Below, piece by piece: positions 1 through 5,264 of a stretch of 5,264 bases of DNA. The stretch lies in contig JABJPQ010000255.1 of NCBI GenBank assembly GCA_018663815.1, positions 1 to 5,264 on the forward strand, in the 5' to 3' direction. The notes beneath the pieces were generated by a model. That model was not told where the DNA came from, did not search any database, and saw nothing but the letters and a program-made list of their open reading frames with translations. Made by a program: the position numbers and the translations under genes. Within the stretch, counting starts at the first letter, position 1; each line of letters begins with the position of its first letter. The DNA is from Halobacteriovoraceae bacterium (GTDB taxonomy: Bacteria; Bdellovibrionota; Bacteriovoracia; Bacteriovoracales; Bacteriovoracaceae).

Positions 1-45
1 AAAAGCCCAAGTGGACGCACGATAAGGAAGATTATTGTGAAGTAG
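1..45 (+). CDS. C-terminal end of a possible AMP-forming acyl-CoA synthetase (partial)
   Basis: Frame 1 is open from the window edge and ends in TAG at 43-45, giving the 14-residue tail KSPSGRTIRKIIVK. Its shape resembles the C-terminal A10 motif of the ANL superfamily of adenylate-forming enzymes (acyl-CoA synthetases and relatives), usually of the form PK-S/T-PSGK-hhRR close to the C-terminus. If so, this is the end of an acyl- or aryl-CoA ligase whose body lies left of the window. In that motif the residue after the glycine is normally the catalytic lysine of the adenylation half-reaction; here it is arginine. The stop abuts the stop of the convergent hydrolase with no bases between. Only 14 residues are visible, so a chance resemblance is possible. 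Confidence 0.35.
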   Translation, partial: KSPSGRTIRKIIVK

Positions 46-1095
46 TCACTTTGTTACGTTACTTGTAAACCTCTGAAGCCATGAATGAATCTCCGTTTGC
101 ACATCATCCCAAACTCCACTTAGGGAATGACCTTCTCCCTGATAAATTTTAATCTTAACAATTTTATCTTTCTCTCTCATTACTTTTAGTAAGTTTGTGG
201 ACTGAACATGAGATACTCGCCAGTCCTTACTACCGTGAAGTAGTAATAAGGGGGAATTAATCTTATCAACCCAGAAAATTACTGAGCGCTTTCTAAGCTC
301 TTCTTCCCTGTTCTCCAAGTAGTTTGGCACTAACTCTTTATACACCTCCTCCATTTCTAAGCGATTCTCTAGAGCAAGAAACTCATTAGACACTGCGGCT
401 AAGGAAACTGTTGCATTGAAACGAATTCCTCTTTTTAGAACTAAATAATTCATCGTTCCTCCACGAGATGCACCAATCATGAAGTAGTTCTTCTTATCAA
501 CAAAACGAAACTCCTTGGAAAGAGATATTAAATTTATAATATCGTCTACCTCTGCTCCTCCAAACTCGTCTCTCCCCTCTCCTCCATAAACACCTCTGTA
601 CTGAGACGCAAAAACAATGTAACCCTTGCTTGAGTAATTATCGACAAAACCAAAAGTTGTATAAATAGCTCCAAAATCTCTATTACCACCTCTATTATAA
701 ATAATTACAGGATATTTTTTTTCAGGAGAAAAACCTCTTGGCACAGTGATAACACCTTTAACTTTTAAGCCATCACTCATATAAGTAATTTCAAAAGACT
801 GACCCTTGTAAGTTCTGTTGTAAACCTCAAGAGCTTTTAAGTAATCAGCCTCAATATAAAGACCTCTAATCCAACCAGAGGTATCCTCCCAAGACACCAT
901 TTCAAAGTTTTTTATGTTAATAATCTTCGCATTTGATCTAAATTCTTTTTTTATCGAGCCAAGGTCTAGTAGTAAAATTAAAACAGCTGGAACACAGACT
1001 AGTAAGGTAACCATAGATATTTTATTTTTCATGACATTTAATAGGTACATAACTAAACCAATATTAAAATTAAGTATAAATCGGCTTATCTTCAC
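46..1095 (-). CDS. Membrane-anchored alpha/beta hydrolase, prolyl oligopeptidase (S9)-like
   Basis: The 349-residue product has one hydrophobic segment at about residues 27-45, with basic residues before it, and then a soluble domain, so it is probably an N-terminally anchored or exported enzyme. The nucleophile elbow is GASRG with Ser210, typical of serine hydrolases. Asp291 in HGSKDWRV and His323 in GEGHSL complete a plausible catalytic triad. An oxyanion-region motif (YNRGG, about 133-137) and the QYRGVYGGEGRDEFGGAEVDD-type stretch at 165-185 are characteristic of the S9 peptidase and acyl-peptide hydrolase catalytic fold. No beta-propeller domain is present, so it is a stand-alone catalytic domain; the substrate (peptide or ester) cannot be read from sequence. 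The start is uncertain: Met22 (ATG at 1032-1030) would give a more typical signal-anchor protein, and none of the candidate starts has a clear Shine-Dalgarno. The gene is AT-rich and converges on the partial gene at 1-45. Confidence 0.85.
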   Translation of the reverse strand: MKISRFILNFNIGLVMYLLNVMKNKISMVTLLVCVPAVLILLLDLGSIKKEFRSNAKIINIKNFEMVSWEDTSGWIRGLYIEADYLKALEVYNRTYKGQSFEITYMSDGLKVKGVITVPRGFSPEKKYPVIIYNRGGNRDFGAIYTTFGFVDNYSSKGYIVFASQYRGVYGGEGRDEFGGAEVDDIINLISLSKEFRFVDKKNYFMIGASRGGTMNYLVLKRGIRFNATVSLAAVSNEFLALENRLEMEEVYKELVPNYLENREEELRKRSVIFWVDKINSPLLLLHGSKDWRVSHVQSTNLLKVMREKDKIVKIKIYQGEGHSLSGVWDDVQTEIHSWLQRFTSNVTK

Positions 1096-1794
1096 ATATA
1101 CTCATTATTTTGTAGAGAAAATTGTCAAAATGTTTCTGAACAAAAATCCTCTTAACTCGCGATTTTTATAATAATAACTGCTTCATCTATAAATTTTTTA
1201 TTTACAATTTTTCTTGATTCTTTCATTTAATTTCTCGTTGAACTTTAAATTGTTTAATCCAATCAAAAAATCAGGCTCGCTTTGATAATTAAATAAATGC
1301 TAAATGAATTAATAGAGATTACTTAGAAACATATGCTTGCCACGCAAAAACCAAAAGGCAAGTGTGCTCCCCCTCATCTTTTTGAGCTGAAGCAATTTCT
1401 CACAAAGATGGGTATTACAGTTTGAGTGAAATTTACTTTAGGTGCTATAAAGCTCTACTCGTAGATATAAAAAGATAATACATAGAATCGGAGCTCACAC
1501 TAAGAACTCGATTTACCTGTATAATAACGATATCTAGAGTTTAAATTATGAAGGCTAGAAGTCTCTAGCCGAAGGTTGCAAAGGGAGATTTTTGAGAGCC
1601 TCACCATAGATTCCAGCTCAACTTCAACGGTATCCACCTGCTATAAAGAATGGGTATTCGCTGGTAATCGTGTTTTTTTGGAAAAACTATACAAAACTAC
1701 GACTAGAGTTTTTCTTTAAAAAACAGTTTATGATACAGAAATAGCAAATGAGGAATTAACTTTACAATAATTTTAACTGAATTTTATTCTAGAG
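1096..1794. other. Gene-poor AT-rich intergenic region, about 700 bp
   Basis: No convincing gene was found between the hydrolase start and the stop of the exported-protein gene. Three short open stretches look somewhat protein-like. They are a 30-codon plus-strand frame at 1333-1425 (MLATQKPKGK...FLTKMGITV), a start-less minus-strand frame at 1198-1299 ending ...ERIKKNCK, and a start-less plus-strand frame at about 1552-1719 containing CYKEWVFAGNRVFLEKL. None has a ribosome-binding site or a recognisable family. They may be decayed gene fragments or chance. A perfect 7-bp hairpin lies at 1553-1570. An imperfect direct repeat (AACTCG, ATTT, TATAATAA in order) lies at 1154-1178 and 1505-1528. 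TGCTATAAAG occurs at 1443-1452 and again at 1639-1648. Confidence 0.6.
1553..1570. repeat. Perfect 7-bp hairpin with four-base loop
   Basis: GGCTAGA (1553-1559) pairs perfectly with TCTAGCC (1564-1570) around the loop AGTC. No T-run follows on the plus strand and no clear one on the minus strand, so it is not a classical intrinsic terminator. It lies in the middle of the gene-poor region, about 230 bp past the stop of the exported-protein gene on that gene's strand. It could be an RNA structure, a protein-binding palindrome or chance. Confidence 0.5.
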
Positions 1795-2310
1795 CTAAAA
1801 AGTGCAATAAGCATGTGCAAATCTTGAACCTTTACCATCAAAATAGTCTCTTTTTACACTTATTACAACATATTCAGGCTTATCTAACTCAGGGTTAACC
1901 TTTAACTTAATACTAACTTCTTTTTTTTCAATAAGCTTTGGAGCAAATAGGCTCTCATAAAATAAATGACCTTCTTTGTATTGGGCAAAAAACCTATACT
2001 CAGGAAGAAGGCTATCATCCTGATACACTACTTCTCTTAAAGGTCTAAAATTAAAGTCAAGTCCTTGGTACTTGATACGTCCCTTACCCAATGGATAATA
2101 GTGATTGCTGTTTGCATCATCAATATAAATTTTAATGTATGTTGAATCAAAATCATTATCGAATATAACAAGCTTACACTTCTTTACTTCTTTACCGTAT
2201 CTTAAACCAGATGTTGATTTTGCAAAAAACTCTCTTTCAAACCCACCAGCATATAGCGCTGTCGTAACTAAACTTAATAAAGAAACTAGAGCGATCCATT
2301 TCATTTTCAT
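1795..2310 (-). CDS. Small exported protein of unknown function
   Basis: The 171-residue product starts MKMKW and has a clear signal peptide: a lysine-rich n-region, the hydrophobic core IALVSLLSLVTTAL (residues 6-19) and a likely cleavage after Ala21 (ALYA-GG). The mature part, about 150 residues, alternates polar and hydrophobic residues in a way that suggests beta structure. It holds two cysteines, Cys45 and Cys169 near the C-terminus, which could form a disulfide in the periplasm. No lipobox, repeat or enzymatic motif is seen and the family is not recognised. A purine-rich AAGGTAGGA lies just upstream: AAGG is 7 bases from the first ATG, and AGGA is 8 bases from the second ATG (Met3), so either could be the start. 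This Shine-Dalgarno-like signal contrasts with the genes right of 3810. The gene is divergent from the nuclease-like gene. Confidence 0.75.
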   Translation of the reverse strand: MKMKWIALVSLLSLVTTALYAGGFEREFFAKSTSGLRYGKEVKKCKLVIFDNDFDSTYIKIYIDDANSNHYYPLGKGRIKYQGLDFNFRPLREVVYQDDSLLPEYRFFAQYKEGHLFYESLFAPKLIEKKEVSIKLKVNPELDKPEYVVISVKRDYFDGKGSRFAHAYCTF

Positions 2311-2346
2311 GATCCTACCTTATTATTAAAAACTTTTACTGCATTT

Positions 2347-2375
2347 TTTTTACTAAGACTTCAAGTAATTGTAAA
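2347..2375 (-). promoter_or_regulatory. Candidate sigma70-like promoter for the exported protein
   Basis: On the minus strand TTTACA (2375-2370) matches the -35 consensus at five of six positions. It is followed after 17 bases by TAAAAA (2352-2347), which matches the -10 consensus at four of six. This would start transcription about 30 bases before the ATG at 2310. In DNA this AT-rich, such matches occur by chance, so the call is weak. Confidence 0.3.
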
Positions 2376-2459
2376 GAGAATAAGCGAACACATACACATG
2401 GCTGGAAAACAAACTCACAACTCGCCGCAAAAAGGCTCTTTAGATTATACAATTCTTAC

Positions 2460-2590
2460 AAAAGAGTAAACATCTACTCGTGTTCACGTTAAAACACAAC
2501 ACTTCCCAAATAAACTTAAATTTATTGAAGTAGCATATGCTGCTATAGCTTTTTATTGTTTAATTTTACGAGTAGCCTTTAGTCTTTACA
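2460..2590. repeat. Imperfect long inverted repeat upstream of the nuclease-like gene
   Basis: CTACTCGT (2474-2481) has its exact inverse complement ACGAGTAG at 2568-2575, 86 bases apart. The match continues outward with AAAGA and TAAA blocks (left arm from about 2461, right arm to about 2588), so about 17 of 21 positions can pair, with one gap. The enclosed DNA contains a further palindrome, AGCATATGCT (2532-2541). The right arm ends about 25 bases before the first possible ATG of the nuclease-like gene at 2614, where a folded DNA or RNA structure or an operator could influence its expression. CTACTCGT also occurs at 1455-1462. Confidence 0.45.
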
Positions 2591-2613
2591 AGACACAGGA
2601 AAATTTTCTAAAA

Positions 2614-3630
2614 ATGTTATACAATTTCCACAAAGGAAAACTATTAACTATGACAAAAGATGAATTATATACTTATTTTGTAAATTCCAAAATGTTTGAG
2701 CAATGGCATTGGTATTCGTGGCACTTTGAATTTTGGAAAAAAAAAGAAGAACATCCATTTGCCAGTTCTATTGTGGATGCCCTTTTAAATTGTGAATCTA
2801 AAATGCCTTCTTTTGCAAAGGGGATGGCTGATGAGATTGCGGCAATATCAGGGCTAGAAAAAAATGAAGATCACTATGAACAGTTACTCCAAAGGTTGTC
2901 AGAAATATTAATTATTAACCAGCTTGTATTATCATTTAAAGATGATCCAGTATCATTTGACAGGGAGCCTACGTCTGGTACAAGTAAAAAAAATCCTGAA
3001 ATAACAATATCAACTAAAGACTATAAAGTTGGAATTGAAGTCAAAGCACCTTCCCTACTCAAACATCAAAAGATAAGAGCGAACAATAAGACTCAAGTTG
3101 CCTCAAGGTTTATAGATAAAACAGAGATTGACAAAATAACTAAAGGTGAAGTTACAACTCCAAGAGATAACCCAATAAAAGATTTTTTAATTAGTGCTGA
3201 TCAGAAGTTTAAATCCTTCAAGGAAAATGAAGTGAATTTCAGAGGACTATTAGTTGTTGTATGGGATGATTTTATATATGAGCCGATATCAGCCTTAACA
3301 CATCACTCAAGTGGCCTTTTTACAAAGAATAGTTTTGCCAAAGATAAGAATGGGCAACCATTAACTTTTAGTAACGTTGATGCTGTTATAATTGTTCGCC
3401 ATTTACATCAATTTAATGCGGCTGCCTCAGGGAGTCCTCTAATTGATAATAAAACACATGCTATGGATTATGGCGAAAAAGGTAATTTTCCCCCGAAAGC
3501 ATTTATAGTAAATCCACATGGATCAGGTATGTCCGAAACAATAATTGAATCACTACAAGCATTTACACCTTGTCCACAAATGGGAGCTGAATATATGCCT
3601 AAGGAATTAATATGGTGGATACCTACATAG
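2614..3630 (+). CDS. Putative stand-alone PD-(D/E)XK-fold nuclease (restriction-like)
   Basis: The protein has 338 residues and no signal peptide or membrane segment, so it is probably cytoplasmic. I do not recognise a named family. Its centre has the order expected of a PD-(D/E)XK nuclease: a helix with a conserved-looking acidic residue (RLSEILIINQLVL, Glu97), then a strand after Pro128-Glu129 (PEITIS), then a hydrophobic strand carrying the E-x-K pair (VGIEVKAP, Glu142 and Lys144). Glu129, Glu142 and Lys144 would bind metal and catalyse cleavage. Later strands (GLLVVVWDDF, 211-220; VDAVIIVRHLHQF, 255-267) could complete the fold. The N-terminal third is rich in aromatic residues (FEQWHWYSWHFEFW, 28-41). 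Two starts are possible, 2614 or 2650 (MTKDELYTYF); each has an AGGA 12-13 bases upstream, so neither is favoured. No methyltransferase lies nearby. DNA cleavage and a defence role are inferences; another nuclease-fold role such as repair is possible. Confidence 0.55.
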   Translation: MLYNFHKGKLLTMTKDELYTYFVNSKMFEQWHWYSWHFEFWKKKEEHPFASSIVDALLNCESKMPSFAKGMADEIAAISGLEKNEDHYEQLLQRLSEILIINQLVLSFKDDPVSFDREPTSGTSKKNPEITISTKDYKVGIEVKAPSLLKHQKIRANNKTQVASRFIDKTEIDKITKGEVTTPRDNPIKDFLISADQKFKSFKENEVNFRGLLVVVWDDFIYEPISALTHHSSGLFTKNSFAKDKNGQPLTFSNVDAVIIVRHLHQFNAAASGSPLIDNKTHAMDYGEKGNFPPKAFIVNPHGSGMSETIIESLQAFTPCPQMGAEYMPKELIWWIPT

Positions 3631-3808
3631 AGCATTTTCATAGAATTTTTATAAAATTAGTAAAAATACTTTTAAACAACTCTCTGGAGTCATCGATACT
3701 TATAAACTTACTCTGAATTGCCCTAACTTGATCAGGGTTTGAATCATAATTCGCATGCCTTGAGGCAAAACCTGTCGCAGTAAAATTATTTGCAGAACAA
3801 GTAAATCT
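3631..3808. other. Unassigned segment between the nuclease-like gene and the folC junction
   Basis: This AT-rich stretch belongs to no recognised gene. The minus strand is open across almost all of it, in frame with the folC remnant (about 56 codons, ending at 3638), but the residues match nothing I recognise. Just past the nuclease-like gene's stop an all-AT stem, AATTTT (3644-3649) with AAAATT (3653-3658), could form a weak hairpin; it lacks the GC content of a normal intrinsic terminator. No terminal inverted repeat, target duplication or core-site motif of a known mobile element was found at the folC end. Confidence 0.5.
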
Positions 3809-3901
3809 ATCAAGGTCAGCTTTATAAGCGGCCTTTCCCATCCGTTGATACATGGGAAGTTGCGAATACAACCATTCTAAAATCTTATCGTATTTAGTCA
3901 T
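3638..3901 (-). pseudogene. folC: Truncated folC (folylpolyglutamate/dihydrofolate synthase) fused to foreign sequence
   Basis: The 87-residue frame begins with about 31 residues typical of Bacteroidetes FolC: YDKILEWLYSQLPMYQR, then GKAAYKADLD. In intact FolC this is followed within about 20-30 residues by the Mur-ligase ATP-binding loop GTNGKGS. Here homology stops at Asp31 (codon 3811-3809) and residues 32-87 (RFTCSANNF...) are unrelated, with no P-loop. Intact FolC proteins have about 400-450 residues. FolC adds glutamate to folates, and in many bacteria also makes dihydrofolate, so this copy cannot be functional. The gene starts 61 bases past the nitroreductase stop on the same strand, as a downstream operon partner would. 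The break coincides with the fall in GC content, marking an insertion, a rearrangement or an assembly join. The reading of the first 31 residues is firm; the cause of the break is open. Confidence 0.8.
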
Positions 3902-3962
3902 TTATCTAAGTTAAAAAGAGGTAAATCCACGAATCAAATCCGGCAGGCAGGAATTGCCACTC

Positions 3963-4466
3963 CTACTTCCATATTATTCTGTTTTCGTTGAATCTGTTGG
4001 GCTGAACAGGCTCTGATGCCGGCCATCCGATTGATACCATTGCAAAAGCTTCGAGATGATCAGGCAGATCAAAAGCTTCCTTCAGATAGGCCATACGATT
4101 CTCTCTCGGGTAGGTTCCGATCCAGCAAGCTCCCAGCCCTAATGCATGAGCAGCCAGCAAGATATTCTGTGTGGCCGCCGAACAATCAGTTGTACCATAA
4201 CCCTGAGTATACTGAAGGTCACGATTACGTAACACCAGGATACCCCATTCAGCCTCCATAAGCATTTTGGAATGGGGATGGCTTTCCAAAAAGCCTTTGA
4301 AAATTTCTTTATCCCTGCTCACTAAAAAATGCCAGGGTTGAGTATTATTGGCTGACGGGGCATACATTGCAGCCTTCAGAATACTGGTAATTAATTCCTT
4401 ATCAACAGGCCGGTTTTCATACTTCCTCACCGACCGTCTGGTTAATAGTCCATTATACAATTCCAT
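3963..4466 (-). CDS. Nitroreductase family FMN-dependent oxidoreductase
   Basis: This 167-residue protein is of normal length for compact single-domain nitroreductases. These are FMN enzymes, usually homodimers, that use NAD(P)H to reduce nitroaromatics, quinones or flavins; the true substrate cannot be read from sequence. Signature elements appear in order: RRSVRKYENRPV (residues 10-21, Arg10, Arg11 and Ser12 at the FMN phosphate site), the flavin-contacting segment APSANNTQPWHF (36-47), the helix DCSAATQNILLAAHALGLGACWIG (94-117), and the terminal strand VSIGWPASEP (144-153). No signal peptide, so cytosolic. It starts at ATG 4466 with no Shine-Dalgarno, as is usual in Bacteroidetes, about 25 bases after a TAnnTTTG -7 box. 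It is divergent from the PIN-PhoH gene and is followed after 61 bases by the folC remnant, so it probably headed an operon with folC before the break. Confidence 0.93.
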   Translation of the reverse strand: MELYNGLLTRRSVRKYENRPVDKELITSILKAAMYAPSANNTQPWHFLVSRDKEIFKGFLESHPHSKMLMEAEWGILVLRNRDLQYTQGYGTTDCSAATQNILLAAHALGLGACWIGTYPRENRMAYLKEAFDLPDHLEAFAMVSIGWPASEPVQPNRFNENRIIWK

Positions 4467-4491
4467 AATTAGCGTATGTGAAAATATATAA

Positions 4492-4499
4492 CAAAGTTA
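4492..4499 (-). promoter_or_regulatory. Bacteroidetes-type -7 box for the nitroreductase gene
   Basis: The minus strand reads TAACTTTG, an exact match to the TAnnTTTG -7 element of the Bacteroidetes primary sigma factor. It would start transcription near 4486 and leave a leader of about 20 bases before the ATG at 4466. No clear TTTG -33 element is seen at the expected distance, so the promoter is incomplete by that measure. Confidence 0.45.
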
Positions 4500-4542
4500 A
4501 AAAACTGTCTGGCTCTCTCGACTATCCCTCTGTCATTTTTCC

Positions 4543-4550
4543 TATATTTA
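4543..4550 (+). promoter_or_regulatory. Weak candidate -7 box for the PIN-PhoH gene
   Basis: TATATTTA differs from TAnnTTTG at the last base only. It lies 20 bases before the ATG at 4571, which would give a short leader of about 14 bases. No -33 TTTG accompanies it. The 104-bp gap between the two divergent genes must hold both promoters. Confidence 0.25.
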
Positions 4551-4570
4551 TAGAAACGAAAAAGAAGCGA

Positions 4571-5264
4571 ATGGTCAATTTGAAGAAGATTTTCGTACTG
4601 GACACTAATGTTCTACTGCATGATCACCAGTGCATATATCAATTTGAGGAAAACGACATTGTTTTGCCAATTACCATTTTGGAAGAGCTTGATAAATTTA
4701 AACGAGGCAATGATCTGATAAATTTTCAAGCCCGTGAATTTGTCAGAGAGCTGGATAATCTAACAGGTGAATTACTATTTACTGAAGGGATCTCATTGGG
4801 CCTCGGCCTCGGTAGATTGTATGTTGAAACAGGCAAGCCATTCTCAAGAGAAATGGAGGAATCATTCCATGAGAAAATTCCGGATCACAGGATTCTTGCC
4901 ATTGCTGATTACACCAGAAATAAAAATCCTGAGAAGCAAGTCATCCTTGTCACTAAAGACGTGAACCTAAGGATAAAAGCCAAGGCAATTGGTCTTACTG
5001 CACAAGATTACAAAGCCGGTCAGGTAAGTAATATTGATCATTTATACGAGGGGGTTCCTATTATTGAGAACCTGCCGGATGAGTCCATTGGCAAATTGTA
5101 TGGAAATATGGAAGGGGTGGCTCTGGAGGAATTTGACCTTGGTTTTGAGCCTACTGCCAATCAATATATGATTCTCAGAGGGCATAAATCATCATCGCTT
5201 GCCTTGTTCGATATCAGAACAAGTTCAATTCATGTGGTTCAGAAGCAAAAATGTTATGGCGTTG
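4571..5264 (+). CDS. PIN domain-PhoH family ATPase (N-terminal part, runs off the window)
   Basis: The frame is open from ATG 4571 to the window edge (231 codons). Residues 1 to about 145 form a PIN-type ribonuclease domain: KIFVLDTNVLLHD with Asp11, ILEELDKFK with Glu38/Glu39 and Asp41, IPDHRILAIADY with Asp105, and ILVTKDVNLRIKAKAIG with Asp130. These acidic residues form the usual metal-binding site. Residues of about 150-225 are the linker region found in PhoH2/YlaK-type proteins, and the final KCYGV resembles the start of the PhoH helicase-like ATPase domain (typically YGIxPRNxEQ), so the Walker A motif lies just outside the window. Full-length relatives have about 430-450 residues. PIN-PhoH proteins are known or proposed RNA-unwinding ribonucleases in the cytoplasm. 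The gene is divergent from the nitroreductase. No Shine-Dalgarno is present, only A-rich sequence, which suits Bacteroidetes. Confidence 0.92.
   Translation, partial: MVNLKKIFVLDTNVLLHDHQCIYQFEENDIVLPITILEELDKFKRGNDLINFQAREFVRELDNLTGELLFTEGISLGLGLGRLYVETGKPFSREMEESFHEKIPDHRILAIADYTRNKNPEKQVILVTKDVNLRIKAKAIGLTAQDYKAGQVSNIDHLYEGVPIIENLPDESIGKLYGNMEGVALEEFDLGFEPTANQYMILRGHKSSSLALFDIRTSSIHVVQKQKCYGV

Noticed and set aside
914..1171. 85-codon plus-strand open frame
   Set aside because: It lies largely antisense to the N-terminal part of the hydrolase gene, has no recognisable domain and no ribosome-binding site.
1443..1648. Direct repeat TGCTATAAAG at 1443-1452 and 1639-1648
   Set aside because: A single 10-base repeat in AT-rich DNA of this length is expected by chance.
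1552..1719. Transposase remnant in the plus-strand open frame
   Set aside because: The residues (TIDSSS, CYKEWVFAGNRVF) briefly recalled transposase motifs, but no DDE or other family signature could be placed.
2135..2329. 64-codon plus-strand open frame
   Set aside because: It is the antisense shadow of the exported-protein gene, which has a clear signal peptide on the other strand.
1096..2613. Integron gene-cassette array with attC sites
   Set aside because: Single genes in mixed orientation with palindromic spacers suggested cassettes, but I found no convincing paired RYYYAAC and GTTRRRY core sites at the gene boundaries.
57..3804. Terminal inverted repeat of a transposon (TTACTTGT at 59-66 and ACAAGTAA at 3797-3804)
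   Set aside because: It is only 8 bases with no extension, it lies inside the hydrolase coding region on the left, and no transposase is present; chance is likely.
4016..4261. 81-codon plus-strand open frame
   Set aside because: It is antisense to the well-supported nitroreductase gene.
4767..4964. 65-codon plus-strand open frame
   Set aside because: It is an out-of-frame shadow inside the PIN-PhoH gene, whose catalytic motifs fix the true frame.

Overview
The window has two parts of different character, meeting near position 3810. The right part (about 3810-5264) is moderate in GC (33 of 60 bases are G or C at 4081-4140). It reads like a Bacteroidetes chromosome, probably of the Cytophagales type: a nitroreductase followed by the start of a folC gene on the minus strand, and a divergently transcribed PIN-PhoH ATPase that runs off the right edge. 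A TAnnTTTG-type -7 box lies before the nitroreductase, and the genes there have no clear Shine-Dalgarno. The left part (1 to about 3808) is AT-rich (14 of 60 at 2641-2700 and again at 661-720), loosely packed and harder to place. One of its genes has a Shine-Dalgarno-like purine run. I cannot name the source organism.

Layout from left to right: the last 14 codons of a possible AMP-forming acyl-CoA synthetase (1-45, plus); a membrane-anchored S9-type alpha/beta hydrolase on the minus strand whose stop codon directly abuts it; about 700 bp with no convincing gene but several small structures; a small exported protein of unknown function (minus); a 300-bp divergent intergenic region holding an imperfect inverted repeat; a 338-residue protein with a PD-(D/E)XK-like nuclease core (plus); about 175 bp of unassigned DNA; then the junction, where the first 31 codons of folC fuse to unrelated sequence.

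The strongest biological points are the broken folC at the composition break, which marks an insertion or rearrangement boundary or an assembly chimera, and the solitary nuclease-like gene about 180 bp from that junction, with no methyltransferase or other restriction-modification partner in view. A stand-alone nuclease beside a breakpoint fits accessory or defence cargo, but that is inference. No transposase, integrase, tRNA, rRNA, CRISPR array or convincing integron attC site was seen.
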